Assembly (NCBI GenBank): GCA_928724745.1
Contig: CAKMXJ010000032.1
Span: forward strand, 1,798,001 to 1,862,000
Reading direction: 5' to 3'
DNA length: 64,000 bases
From: Anthracocystis setariae
Lineage: Eukaryota > Basidiomycota > Ustilaginomycetes > Ustilaginales > Ustilaginaceae
Each line of letters begins with the position of its first letter. The first letter of the stretch is position 1. Position numbers and translations under genes: made by a program. Below the pieces are notes generated by a model. It was not told the origin of the DNA. It was given only the letters and a program-made list of their open reading frames with translations, and searched no databases. Positions 50,490 to 61,100 of this stretch are shown here, in pieces.

Positions 50490-51191
50490 TCAGGGTTGAT
50501 CGGTGTGTTTGACAGACTTGTCTCGGTTGGTAGCAAGGTGGTCTCTTGTGAGATAGTTGTCTTCTTGTTCGCGGGCGTCCGAGTTGGCTTGATCTTGCTG
50601 CATGGTGCGCTCTTGATCTGAGTCAAACTCTTCCGAGTCTGTATCAACCCATGGGGAATGCCGAACAGCGTTGCTATCCTCCTCTCTCTCCTCCTCCTCC
50701 TCCTCCTCCTCCTCCTCTTCGACGTCAGCAGACTCGCCCTGCATGCGCTTACCCAACGCCTCACCACGACGATATCCCATCTCCAGCATCATCCTTCTCA
50801 CCTTATCTTTCCCCTCCCCCGCACTCGAGCCTACATCACGCCGAGACTCGATCGAATTCCACCTCCTCACACCTCCCCTCCCTTCTGGCGGCAAAACTCC
50901 GCCACCAGCAACGATCTCGGCCTCGGCTAACAGCTCTCTATCCTCTGCCTCGTCGCTCCACCGTTCCTGCCTCTGTTTCCGCTGCTTCTTGTCGTTGTGC
51001 GAGTAGTACGCATCGAGCCGCCGTCGCTGATCCGTATACGTCAACGGTTGCTTAATCTCGGTGGTGGCGAGGAACCTGTCGGACATGTAGTCATCTTGCT
51101 CGTCCGCATCGCGCGAGGTCGACGTACAGGTAGCGGTATCGTCCGTTTGGATCTCGGACAGCACTTTAAACGCATCAAACCCTGCCGACAT
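50490..51191 (-). CDS. G-patch-like protein (possible GPATCH11/Cmg1 relative), atypical
   Basis: A 233-residue hydrophilic protein with DDYMSDRFL at 33–41, wording typical of the N-terminus of GPATCH11-type proteins. MMLEMGYRRGEALGKRM at 134–150 looks like the first half of a G-patch, a motif that activates DEAH helicases. The second half (the later glycines) is missing. Instead a run of about 11 Glu from GAG codons begins at residue 158, followed by an acidic, disordered tail. The start is the first ATG in the frame. It could be a divergent G-patch protein, or the tail could be misread past an undetected intron or repeat-driven frameshift. Nuclear RNA processing is the likely area if the family is right. 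Confidence 0.6.
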   Translation of the reverse strand: MSAGFDAFKVLSEIQTDDTATCTSTSRDADEQDDYMSDRFLATTEIKQPLTYTDQRRRLDAYYSHNDKKQRKQRQERWSDEAEDRELLAEAEIVAGGGVLPPEGRGGVRRWNSIESRRDVGSSAGEGKDKVRRMMLEMGYRRGEALGKRMQGESADVEEEEEEEEEEEREEDSNAVRHSPWVDTDSEEFDSDQERTMQQDQANSDAREQEDNYLTRDHLATNRDKSVKHTDQP

Positions 51192-51964
51192 GATCGTGAT
51201 GCAATGCAACAACCTATTGCACGGTAGCAGGGGGATCGTCAAGGGTCCCCCTGTCACGTGTGCACGTGACTAACGCTTAGTCAGCGTCTGCCAAGCACAT
51301 TCCGTGGCTGGCCCTACCGCTCACTCCTCACTCCTCGCTCCTCACCCCTCACTCCTCATGTATATATAGTCAAGGTCATTGCCGGATCTCTCTTCTTTGG
51401 AATCCACACACTACCTTTACTATTCACATACTGCATACAAGCTGTGCAACGTGTGACACCCCCCCCCCACGAACAGCCCCTCCACATAACGAGCGCAAAT
51501 CACAATAATTCCCGCCAAATCGCCATTTCATATACTCTCACACACTCCTCACGCACAAATCTGATCACACTAGATCAGCTCGTGTTCAAGGGCGGTAGCG
51601 CTACATTGGCGAACCACAACATTTCCACTATCATGAGTTCTCAGATCCACCGCGAGCTTGATGAGAGACACGCCTTGGGCGGAATTAATTGGGTCTTGAA
51701 TCAAGGTGTGGAAGAAAAAAAAGTACAGTTTGTGGGCTTTCAAGCGATGGGAGAGATGTGGTGCCATTCTAACGTTCGCTCGACAAGGTTCAAAAGGGGG
51801 GGGAGAGGGAGAATAGAGAGCAGCATGAATCGATTTGTATTTACAGTCGGCGGGAGAAGGATTGGCAAGTCGGCAGATTCCGATGAGTGTTTTCGCAAGC
51901 AGACGATGCGATCGATAAAGTTTCTCAAGATCTTGATGCTTAATATCGATTGCAGAGGAAACGT
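51192..51964. other. Intergenic region between G-patch-like gene and PIS1
   Basis: Contains a good TATA-like string at 51361–51368, a C-rich tract near 51459–51468, a possible small plus-strand ORF (51633–51968) and the likely PIS1 3' UTR with a candidate PUF site. Confidence 0.4.
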
Positions 51965-51968
51965 TTAG
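51633..51968 (+). CDS. Possible small protein of unknown function, doubtful
   Basis: A 111-residue ORF starting MSSQIHRELDERHALGG. It shares its last bases with the stop codon of PIS1 on the other strand. A TATA-like string lies about 265 bp upstream. I recognise no domain. The second half is basic and looks less protein-like. It may simply be antisense to the PIS1 3' UTR. Confidence 0.2.
   Translation: MSSQIHRELDERHALGGINWVLNQGVEEKKVQFVGFQAMGEMWCHSNVRSTRFKRGGRGRIESSMNRFVFTVGGRRIGKSADSDECFRKQTMRSIKFLKILMLNIDCRGNV
51838..51845 (-). promoter_or_regulatory. Candidate Pumilio response element in the PIS1 3' UTR
   Basis: The minus strand reads TGTAAATA, a perfect UGUANAUA site, about 120 bases after the PIS1 stop codon. 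It matches the element predicted for the PUF protein at 4796–7792. A chance match is possible. Confidence 0.4.
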
Positions 51969-52798
51969 GCTGACTTGTTCTTTTGTCGTTCCTCGAGGTC
52001 CTTGCCGACTAGGGTCTTGGCGGCTTTCCAGAACTGGACGCAGTTGATGATCTGCTTAGCCGCGCAGATGGGCAAGGTGATGGCGCCCACGATCTGGGGC
52101 CAGCTGAGCAGAGGAGTTTGCTTGATGATGTAGGCCAAGCAAGGAGAAGACTTGAAAGCCGAAGGAACGAGGAAGAAGAGCGGCTCGATATCCAGACCAA
52201 ATGGTCGCTTGTAAAAGTCCATAAGGTAGAGACACACAAAGAAGAGCTCGTTGCCCGCGCAGAACATGAAGAGCGTCCTGCTGTCGTTGTAATAGTACCA
52301 CAGGATCTTGGATGTCTCGGAGGTGACGATCTTGTGAGAAGCGGAGCCGGTGACGAGCGAGCTGTACATGTGAATGTAGTGCGAGCTGAAGTCGAGCGTG
52401 ATAAGGCCCTGGAAGATGACGGCGCATCGCGGGTACGCAGCTGTCAAGAAGCACAGCAAGCACGCAGTTGTACATCGGTCAGTGACCATGTCAAGAACAG
52501 CACCGAACTTGGTCGATTGACCGAGCGCTCTCGCGGCCATTCCGTCAAAGGCATCCAGAAGACAAGAAACACCGTAGAGCAGCGTGCACACTTTCGGGTT
52601 GCCCTTCATGAAGTAGAGCGAGAGCGCAGCCAGAATGACACGCGCGTAGCCTATCAAGTTGGGCACAAAGAGGAACACATTTTCGTCGGCCTCGTTCGCC
52701 CTCTTGAGCAGCGATTCGGATGTTTCGTTGGTGGAGCCATTCGACGCAGCGGCAACGTCTGCCGCTGACGCTCTCGAGTTACGTGTGCTCCTCGGCAT
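51965..52798 (-). CDS. PIS1: Phosphatidylinositol synthase
   Basis: A 277-residue CDP-alcohol phosphatidyltransferase that joins CDP-diacylglycerol and inositol in the ER to make phosphatidylinositol. The family motif D-G-x2-A-R-x8-G-x3-D-x3-D is complete in AFDGMAARALGQSTKFG followed by AVLDMVTDR, near residue 90. FVPNLIGYARVILAALSLY precedes it. Several membrane helices follow, with IHMYSSLVTG and SKILWYYYNDSRTLFMFCAGNE as in PIS1 homologues. The Ser/Ala-rich N-terminus makes it about 50 residues longer than yeast Pis1. No intron. Confidence 0.96.
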   Translation of the reverse strand: MPRSTRNSRASAADVAAASNGSTNETSESLLKRANEADENVFLFVPNLIGYARVILAALSLYFMKGNPKVCTLLYGVSCLLDAFDGMAARALGQSTKFGAVLDMVTDRCTTACLLCFLTAAYPRCAVIFQGLITLDFSSHYIHMYSSLVTGSASHKIVTSETSKILWYYYNDSRTLFMFCAGNELFFVCLYLMDFYKRPFGLDIEPLFFLVPSAFKSSPCLAYIIKQTPLLSWPQIVGAITLPICAAKQIINCVQFWKAAKTLVGKDLEERQKNKSA

Positions 52799-53698
52799 TT
52801 CGAGTTTATGTGCTGATCCGGCGAGTGGCTAGCCTATAATCAAAGATGGCTTTAGATAGTCGGGTTCAAGTTCGGATGAGGACCGATCCGATGCGATGTT
52901 ATTTAGGATCGGCAAAGATAGCCCGGTTGACGTGGTGCTTGCGGATGCCTTCCGATCAGACTAGGACACTTTCGAATTCGTCCAGAGCTACAGCACTCGC
53001 CAACTATGCACCAATAGCAGCCTTTAAGTTGCGTCGGAATTTTGAGGCGAGAGCCGCGGTGTGGATAGAGATGGTGATGGAGAGAGTAGAGCCACCGAGT
53101 CGATCAGAAACCGGATGGATCGTCAGCAGCAGCAGTAACTCAACTGGATCGAGACAAGACAGACAGACGCTGTGACGCACTTCTACCCTTGGGCTGAACC
53201 GTCTTTTGGTGGTCCGACCGGAATTTCATGAATTCTCATTATTATTTTGAGATTAATTTTGTCTTTCTGGTCTTGGTCTGTGGTCTCCTGTGCTGTATCT
53301 TACTGGGGTAGAGAGTAGTGTGTGTGTACCGTTTGCAGCTTCGATCTGAAAGGTCGAAACCGAAAGCGCTGAGCCGACGAGCAGCACCCTGCAAGTTTTG
53401 CCACGGAAGCCGCGTTCCGCGTAGTACAGTAGAGTTGTTACATCCTCAGTTTCAACAGGCTTTGAACGCGTCCACAGCCGCACTTCTTCTCACAAAAAGC
53501 GCGGTAATATATAATTATATAATTTATATATATCTAATCTAGTGTGTTGGTCCGAGAGCCGAATTCGAAATCTGTACGTTCTCCACGTTGACCCTTGCCT
53601 ACTCTGTGCTTCTCCTCAATCCACATCGACGAGCCCGAAACTTCCTGGGAGCGAGCATTGAAGGAAGCGACAGCGCTTCCATTTCCAGTTCTCGCACC
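52799..53698. other. Divergent promoter region of PIS1 and ORC3
   Basis: 900 bp without a supported gene. A strongly AT-rich tract at about 53505–53540 (TATATAAT-like) lies 160 bp before the ORC3 start codon and may be a promoter element or DNA-unwinding region. Confidence 0.4.
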
Positions 53699-56428
53699 AT
53701 GTCTGCCCGCAAGGCCCGCGGCGAGGCAGTCAGTACCGGCCTCGATACTCTCTCGTCGGCGTGCTACACAATACCATGGCGTCCACGGAACAAGTCAAGA
53801 AGAAGCACCAACAGCGACCACCATGCTTCTCAACAGCCGCCCTTCCCCATCTTAGCCGAATTCGAAGCTGACGCTGATCCAGCTCGTGTCCGCTACGCAT
53901 CTTACCAGATTGCCATCCAACGCACCGAAGCGCTCTTCGAAAGATGCATGGACGATGTGTATAGCTCCCTCTTCCAGGATTTGCGGACGTTTTTTAAGAC
54001 CACCATCACCTCTTCGCGTTCAGATCAAGAGCCTGGGCTCGTACAGCCCGGCATTGCAGATCAACACCTCTTCCTTCCTGGCTTCGAGAGCTCAACTCAG
54101 ATCAACACCGACAATGGCGTGGCCAAGAGCATTCAAACCGCTCTCCTCATCTCCACCTCCGCTCCCTCGCTCTCCTCTTTCTCCACACGACTTGTCAACG
54201 AGATTTCGAGTGCCGGCACTGATGGCCCTGCCAGCATCGTCGTCACGCTCTCCGCCAGTGAATGCTCCAACCTGTACACCGCTCTCAGACTCCTTGTAGC
54301 GCGGTTCATCGCCCAAGGCTCCACCCTCGGTGATCATGTTGACGGTCTTTCCGAGGTGGAAGCGGCTGCCTTCGCAGCCAAGGTCGAGCCTGACCTACAT
54401 GTGCTGCTCTCGTGGTGGCAGGACAAATTTGGGCTCTCCACCCGTGGACCCCGACTCGTAGTCAACCTGCCAACGATCGAGTCGGTCGAACCAACCGTCT
54501 TGTGCGACTTGCTCTCATCTCTGCAAACATTCGTTGCCGAACCCTCGGGCGAACCTGGCTTATCGACCCCGCAGCTTCTTCTCGTTCTGGGTATCACGTC
54601 CCCCTCTGGAGGTCTAGCTTCAGTCTCAGCAAACGGCATCGGCTCCTCCAGCTCCTCTGCTTCCGCGCCTGCTCCCTGGATCGACTACATCCCGCGCTCG
54701 GTCCTCCGCGTCCTCGACATCTCACGCTTCTCCCTCCCCAACAAGGAAGCCGTATGGTCTCGTCTCGTCCAATCCTTCCTCATTTCGCGCTCGCTTCCGC
54801 TCTCCCTGGGACCTTCCACTTTCGAGTACATCCGTGAAACCTACTGGGAACGCGATGCTGACCTCGATGCGGTCCTCGACGCTGTGCGGCTCGCGTACTT
54901 CATCCACTTCTCCGGCAAGCCCGAATCGGTCTTCACCATCCCAGGCCAGGCGACCAACGTCAAGTTCTTCAGCTGGACGCCAAAGATGGTCGAACGCATC
55001 AAGATCGCCTTTCTCACCACGGACAACAACGGCGACCTGGTTCTCCCCCTGCTGACCGAGTCGGAGCAGGGGGCGACGTTTGACGTGAACAAATTTCTCT
55101 CGGATGCGGCGAGGTCGGATCAGTTCATCCTGGGCGAGTTGGATCGGTTGCGGCATCCACGCGAGGTTCTCGGTTTCCGCCTAGAGTTTGCGGTGCGCTT
55201 CTTGTTCAAGGCATTCGAAGCGTTGCAGCGGATTCAATTTAGGGCGACTAGTGCAGCGCAAGCGATGCATGCTAGGAATCCAAGTGTAGCTGCTCAACAG
55301 GCGGCCGAGATGGATGAACAGCGACAGTTGGAGAGGGCGAGTGAGATCTTGACGCAGGTGGTGATGCAGTGTCTGAATGCATCGGTGGGGGCGTTGGAGG
55401 TGGGGAGGAGGGTGCCGGTGGTGTTGACGTTGCGCAATGGTTTGGTGAGGCTTTGCAATGCGGCAAGGAGGTTGCTGTCCGATGAGTTTGAGACGTTGTT
55501 GGATGATATGGTGAGCGCGGCCGAGGAGGAGGTGAGGCGTGTGGAGGAAGGGTTGGGTTGGGATGATGAGAACCACGTTGCACCAGTGGGGGCGGTGAGG
55601 AGTGCAGCTGCTTGTATAGCAGAGCAGAGTGCGCAGTTCCTGGCGGGGTTGAGGACGTTTCAACAGCGACTTGCACAGACGATCGCGGCGGGGACGGCGG
55701 GGATTAAGCAGGATGACGATGTCGAGATCGTCGCCGTTGCGACCGGTGGATCCGAGGCAATCCAGAGGCGAGAAGCGAGACTCGAACGGGTGGAACGCAA
55801 ACTCGTCATGGAGGAAAAGTTGCTGGGACTCAAGAGGGAGATCACCGATTGGCTCGTGGATGCTATCCACAATTTGGCGGACTGGCGTCACCTCACCCGT
55901 ACCTTTTCCAGCGACGATGATGGTCCCGTGCATCTACTGCGCGATATCTTCTGGGTCGACTGCTACGGCGCCCTATCGACGCTTTTGGATGCATCCACAC
56001 GGGCGGGTCTGACCCTACCGCTGGCGAGACCGCTCGAGTTCGTCGAAAGCCTCTACGACGCCGCCCTCAGCGTCGTGCCCGAAGAGGAACTCGAAGACGT
56101 CGACTTGGACATGCTCAAGAACTTACAAGCACCCGACATCTGTCGCATGTACGGACTGTATCGCGAGTGCGGCAAGTTCGTCAACCTCGCCGACTGGTAC
56201 GAAGCCTTCATCGTAGATTCCATCCGCAACGACCTACAGCAAGATGCAACAAACCAACCCAGCAAACGTCCGCGCATCCAAGATCCACCCGCCAACCACA
56301 CCGAAATGCAAAGTCGCTTCGCCCTAGCCCTCAACCAACTCGCCCGAATGGGCATGATTCGCGGAACAAGACGAAGACAAGAACACATTACAAAAGTCAT
56401 GTGGGATCTCGTTGCCGACAGCTTCTGA
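53699..56428 (+). CDS. ORC3: Origin recognition complex subunit 3
   Basis: A 909-residue intronless protein. The N-terminal third (RYASYQIAIQRTEALFERCMDDVYSSLF) matches the ORC3 N-domain helical start. An AAA-like region includes RLVVNLPTIESVEPTVLCDLLSSLQ and LLLVLGITSP, with no Walker A motif, as in ORC3. Next is IPRSVLRVLDISRFSLPNKEAVW, then a helical body, and a winged-helix end (FALALNQLARMGMIRGTRRRQEHITKVMW). Within ORC it helps hold ORC2/ORC5 and load MCM helicase at replication origins. The start is the first ATG in frame. A long CA repeat begins 9 bp after the stop. It is convergent with the unknown disordered protein gene. Confidence 0.88.
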   Translation: MSARKARGEAVSTGLDTLSSACYTIPWRPRNKSRRSTNSDHHASQQPPFPILAEFEADADPARVRYASYQIAIQRTEALFERCMDDVYSSLFQDLRTFFKTTITSSRSDQEPGLVQPGIADQHLFLPGFESSTQINTDNGVAKSIQTALLISTSAPSLSSFSTRLVNEISSAGTDGPASIVVTLSASECSNLYTALRLLVARFIAQGSTLGDHVDGLSEVEAAAFAAKVEPDLHVLLSWWQDKFGLSTRGPRLVVNLPTIESVEPTVLCDLLSSLQTFVAEPSGEPGLSTPQLLLVLGITSPSGGLASVSANGIGSSSSSASAPAPWIDYIPRSVLRVLDISRFSLPNKEAVWSRLVQSFLISRSLPLSLGPSTFEYIRETYWERDADLDAVLDAVRLAYFIHFSGKPESVFTIPGQATNVKFFSWTPKMVERIKIAFLTTDNNGDLVLPLLTESEQGATFDVNKFLSDAARSDQFILGELDRLRHPREVLGFRLEFAVRFLFKAFEALQRIQFRATSAAQAMHARNPSVAAQQAAEMDEQRQLERASEILTQVVMQCLNASVGALEVGRRVPVVLTLRNGLVRLCNAARRLLSDEFETLLDDMVSAAEEEVRRVEEGLGWDDENHVAPVGAVRSAAACIAEQSAQFLAGLRTFQQRLAQTIAAGTAGIKQDDDVEIVAVATGGSEAIQRREARLERVERKLVMEEKLLGLKREITDWLVDAIHNLADWRHLTRTFSSDDDGPVHLLRDIFWVDCYGALSTLLDASTRAGLTLPLARPLEFVESLYDAALSVVPEEELEDVDLDMLKNLQAPDICRMYGLYRECGKFVNLADWYEAFIVDSIRNDLQQDATNQPSKRPRIQDPPANHTEMQSRFALALNQLARMGMIRGTRRRQEHITKVMWDLVADSF

Positions 56429-56435
56429 ACAACGT

Positions 56436-56541
<106 letters not shown>

Positions 56542-56767
56542 CACTGTCATCACGATCCCACACACTTTGCAAGTTGAGTGCCAAAAGAAAAAGCAGACTC
56601 GGTCGGTGTGATGTGTATACAAGCGTGCATGCAGACGTCCAAGTGGGATTATAAAGTACAGAAGGGTCAATGGTTGGATCGTGACCAATCGAGTGCGTGT
56701 CAGATGTGTATGAGTGTGCAAATGTGGAGGTGTGATGCTGTGCTAGCGCGTGTCAGATTCAAAGTGC

Positions 56768-58105
56768 TCAGCCGAGCATGTCGTCGAGGAAGCTCTCCAA
56801 ACGGCCGAGCTCGCCTGGCACAGGCTGAACAGTTTGCTGCGCAGACATGGTTCGATCCATGGGATTCGCGTTGCGATGCGACGTGTGACGAAACCCATTG
56901 TTAGACGCTTGCGGACTGAGCGAGAAGACGGATGGATCTTTGCCCTTCACGCTGCGATCGTTGAGACTGGCAAGAAAACTATCGATACGCTCAGTTCGCG
57001 CACCAGAGCTTCGAACCGCCGGTGCCGCCTTCTGGACATCGGCGAGAGGAGACTTGCGCCGACCAAACGTGGTGCTGAAACTGGAACGCCCCGAATTGAT
57101 CGAGCCGGTCTCGGCATTGTTAGCACCGCGTCGAGTCTTAGCTAGCGACGACTCGATCTCTGCTGTGAGGCTCTCTGAAAGCGTGCCTGTCGCCGATGGT
57201 GTCTGGCTGCTTCCTCCCGCTTCGACCGCCTCGCTGCTGCTTCTGCTGCTGGTGCCGGTGCCTGTACTTGGCCCAATCTTGATGGAAGGCGCTGCTCTCG
57301 GCTTGTCATCGGAACGAGCGCGTTCGCCGACACCATGACCCTGAAATCGAGCCTTGAGTGCACGCACCGCCTCTGCCTTCTCCTTTTCCTTCTTGAGTGC
57401 TTCCAGATCCATGGCGTCCTCGACATCCAATGCGTCGATGGGACTCTTGGCGCTTTGGCTGGAAGGAGCGACAGCCCCGCCACGACCTTTGGCCTTCTGA
57501 CGCTGTCGCTCTTTCTCGTGAAGGTATGCGAGACTGTGATCGATATCGTTTTCGACGTCCGAGGCGGTCTCGTTTTGGCCTCGGCTTCGAGCTATCGTTT
57601 CGGCAATACCAGCCTGTGTAGGAGCAGAGTCGCCCAAAGCTGCAACACGAGCAACAAGGTTGGAAATATCAACTTCTGGCTCTGGTTCTTGGTCGTCCGG
57701 TAATCTTGGATCCTTGGCAGCTTCGAGCCTCTCGAGTCTGGCGAGCTTGCTCTCACCAAGTCTTCGGCGCGCGTATTTGCCTGAGCTTGGATTGGAAGGG
57801 TCTTGCTGTTGCTCGTTGGAGGTAGATGTTGGCGTTGCAGCCGCCTTTGCGAGAACTGGGAATTCCGCGTCGACTTGTTCTTGATCGCTGTCGCCGGCTT
57901 GGTGGTCGTCGTGATCGTCGTCACCGCTTTCCGAGCCGGAAACGTATTCGGTTTGTGATGCGGATGAAGACGGTTGCGCGTGCTTGTTGGAGAATCTGTG
58001 ACGGTGAGCTGGATTTGACGGGCCAGATTCGGCATTCTGGTCTGAGCTGTGATTGGAGTTGTAGCGCCGCGAGGCTTTGGCCTTGTACTTGTTTTGCAGG
58101 ACCAT
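56768..58105 (-). CDS. Unknown disordered nuclear-type protein
   Basis: A 445-residue intronless ORF that I do not recognise. It starts MVLQNKYKAKASRRYNSNHS and has His/Asp-rich, Ser-rich and Gln-rich stretches. A few segments look conserved: SSGKYARRRLGESKLARLERLEA (near 110–130), EVDISNLVARVAALGDSAPTQ (near 150), a helical DLEALKKEKEKAEAVRALKARFQG (near 235–255) and the last residues ELGRLESFLDDMLG. The C-terminal helix resembles a short interaction motif. No catalytic motif or membrane segment. The codon use looks like that of its neighbours, so it is probably real. Confidence 0.65.
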   Translation of the reverse strand: MVLQNKYKAKASRRYNSNHSSDQNAESGPSNPAHRHRFSNKHAQPSSSASQTEYVSGSESGDDDHDDHQAGDSDQEQVDAEFPVLAKAAATPTSTSNEQQQDPSNPSSGKYARRRLGESKLARLERLEAAKDPRLPDDQEPEPEVDISNLVARVAALGDSAPTQAGIAETIARSRGQNETASDVENDIDHSLAYLHEKERQRQKAKGRGGAVAPSSQSAKSPIDALDVEDAMDLEALKKEKEKAEAVRALKARFQGHGVGERARSDDKPRAAPSIKIGPSTGTGTSSRSSSEAVEAGGSSQTPSATGTLSESLTAEIESSLAKTRRGANNAETGSINSGRSSFSTTFGRRKSPLADVQKAAPAVRSSGARTERIDSFLASLNDRSVKGKDPSVFSLSPQASNNGFRHTSHRNANPMDRTMSAQQTVQPVPGELGRLESFLDDMLG

Positions 58106-61100
58106 CGTGTACGACTAGACTGAGCGTGGCGGCGATGACCCTGTGCAAAGATGGTGTGCCCGAGACCAGATAGCCTTGCCAAAGTTGTCACAAGAACCGG
58201 TCAGGCCCGGCGACGAGGTAGTCGAGTCGAGGCAACAGGAACAGAGGGTTGGATTACCAAAGAAGGTAGTGTAGCACCTGCAGCCCAAGACGAAAAAGGA
58301 AAGCGCAGGAAAGCAGGATCCGGCAGAGCGACGGAAAAATAGGAGCCCGGCCACCGGACTGGCAGAGCAGTAGGGTAAGAGAGAGACAATGAAGTGTGCT
58401 GGACCAGCGTGAGCAAGCGGACGAACAGCGTTGCAGTGAGCGAGCGTGGAAGCGTTTGAAGCGTTTGTGAAGGAGGGAGTGTGTGTGATGTGTGTAATGT
58501 GTGTGTGAACGAATAGCAGAACTATTCATCGAGATTTGAAGGTTTGCTGCAGTAGAAGCGGACTGTCAAACAATAATAAATATGTGTTTCGAGTGGTCTG
58601 AGTTGTAAAAATCACCTAATTATATAATGAGTGCACTACACCTGAACGACGCTCACGTTTGGTTTGAATCGGCTGTGCTATCGTCGCTCTAAGAACACCC
58701 GCCGTCCCAACCCGTCGGTTCTGATTGGCAGCAAAGGCAGCATGATCTTTTCCACATCGATTTCGAAAGACCGAGGCAGCCGACAGCCTCTCTACATCAA
58801 TTGTATGGCCGAACATGGACAAAGATGCTGGACTCGAACAGCTTGATTACAGTACACTAGATACGTATCATGTGCATGGCAGGGGGTGGTGACATGTTGT
58901 TCACACCGCTCGCGTGTAGGGATCCACAGTGTGACAGGTGGACATCCACGCAATCTCGCATGAGGGTCAAAGTCTAGACACGCTTCGCTTCGAAATCCTT
59001 TCTCCATGTTACGTCGTCAGAAAGCTACACCTTTCGCCCAGCGACCACGACCATCGACCACGCACAGATGCAGCGCCGAACAGATTCGAGAACAACCCTC
59101 ACACTCTACTAACTACACTACACCACTAGCACTTACTGTTTCTAATCACCGACCCGATTCCTCTCACAATCTGACCTCTGCAGTAGCATGGTTGACACCT
59201 TGCAAACTACAGCGACATGCCAACGCGATCGTCATGCCCTACCGCGCTCTTCATATATAGATGGTGTAACAGCATGCTCGCCGACCACCAAGCTTTTTCC
59301 TTGCGCGATAACCACTTTGTCAAGCTCGTAATTCGACGCATTTAGCAGTCCCGGTTCAGTCTTGGTCGAGACAAGATAGACTCACTTCGCATCAGATCAA
59401 CAAGACGCCGTCACAAATTGACTGGGTCCGCAACCTCGACATGTATGAGAGTGAGCGTGTCACCAGCCTAGCGCTGTAGCTTGATTCGTGCAGCGCAGTC
59501 GAGTTCCTCGTTGGACAGTACTGTACTGTTCAATACCTGTACAAGTTCGTGCGACGGGACTCAGAGAGAGTTCTAGACTGTTCTGAACAAGGCGTTCCCG
59601 TGAATTTCGCTCCATCACTCTCCAGGAAGTCCAAGACTTTGTTCCGTGTTTTGCCATTTATTGCTGTGCCCGCGCGACAGACAGCTTGGCGACTGGCAAA
59701 GATCGAATTAGGAAGGCAGCTCGGCTACCCACGCATTCTTGCCGGGGTCCTCGCATCGCGTTGGGCTTGCTCGTCTTCCTCTTCGAGCTACTTTACAGTA
59801 CAGTACAAGTGGCGAGTTTCCCACCGTTGGTCGCTTCGCTCAGCCGGGTGCTGCACGGTTGACTTGTTGTGCACTGCAACTTGATTCGCACGCCTCGTTA
59901 ATGTCGGGGGAAAAAACCCTCAATTGGAAACGCCAGCTCCTCGGCTGCGCATGAATACCCCAACAATTCGCCAACACTCTCTCCGCGCCATACAGCGTAG
60001 TAGAATACTCGCCAGTCAGTTCGCAAGGATGGGGAAAAGCCTCGCTGGAACAGCACAGTACAACACAGCACGCGAGCTTCAAGAATTTACGCCAGGGGCT
60101 GATGAGGAAAGCGCCGGTGCGTGCAAGCGACTCGCGGGGAATTCGAATTGGTTCGGGTAAAGCGTGGGATTGCCAGCATCTCTCGGGCTGACTGTACCTG
60201 CGTTTTCAGGCTCGAGCCTCAACTCCACACCCTCTTTGTACAGTTCATTGCATACCGAGGCAAATGGAGTAGACAGGCGAGGCAACTGAGCATTCAACGG
60301 AACAAGACATCGATAAGTAGCTTGTCGTGTACGGAAGAAGCGACGCAGCGAACCCGGCAAGCGTTGATCCGTGCAGGTCCAAAAGACACACGAACGGCGT
60401 GGGTGCAGAGCGAAGCTCAAACCTGTCAATGCTGCCAAATTGAGTCGCGGAGCGATAATTGCTTCCGTCGGCGAAATTTTCACGGCTGTCCAAATGTAAT
60501 TGGCCGCGACAGGTTCAGAGAAGAGAACGATAGCCGGTCAGTTAGATTTGGACTTGTCGTTATCAAAATCTGATCTTCTCCGACTCGAAGCTTCTCTCTC
60601 TAGCTGTGGTGAGTCCAGTCCATGCCGCCAGCCTAAAATAACCTTCCTTGCATGACCCCGGCAAGGCATGGTGCGGCGTGAGGGGCTCCTCTCACTCTCA
60701 ATTAAATAGAAAAATCATGCCGTTGACCTTGCCTTGACCCAGAGTCGCTGAAGCTCTACTTTTGCCAGCAAATATACAAAGCTTCCTGGCAGAGTCTGCC
60801 TCCGACACTCGCAGTCGAGCGGAGTTGATTGAAAAGAGTGATGTGAGTCAAAACGTCCGATACGAATTTGCCACCTCCCTGGTTCGATGTTGCGTGTAAA
60901 AGCGCTTTTCTTACTCGGGCTGCTTCGTTGGCCGCTCCGTTGAGGCTGTCTCTTGGAGCAATGTTTTTCCAAGTTTCTGATCTGGGCGCATATGGTTCTT
61001 GTCTCGAAGCATACTGGCGAGACAAAGCGCCCTGCAAACGCCATCAGCACGGCTCTCCTTTGTAGCGACGCGCATGGTAGGCCCGTGCAGCATCGCGTCG

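Noticed and set aside
58620..59250. Possible tRNA genes in the gap
   Set aside because: No convincing A-box/B-box pair or cloverleaf could be traced by eye.
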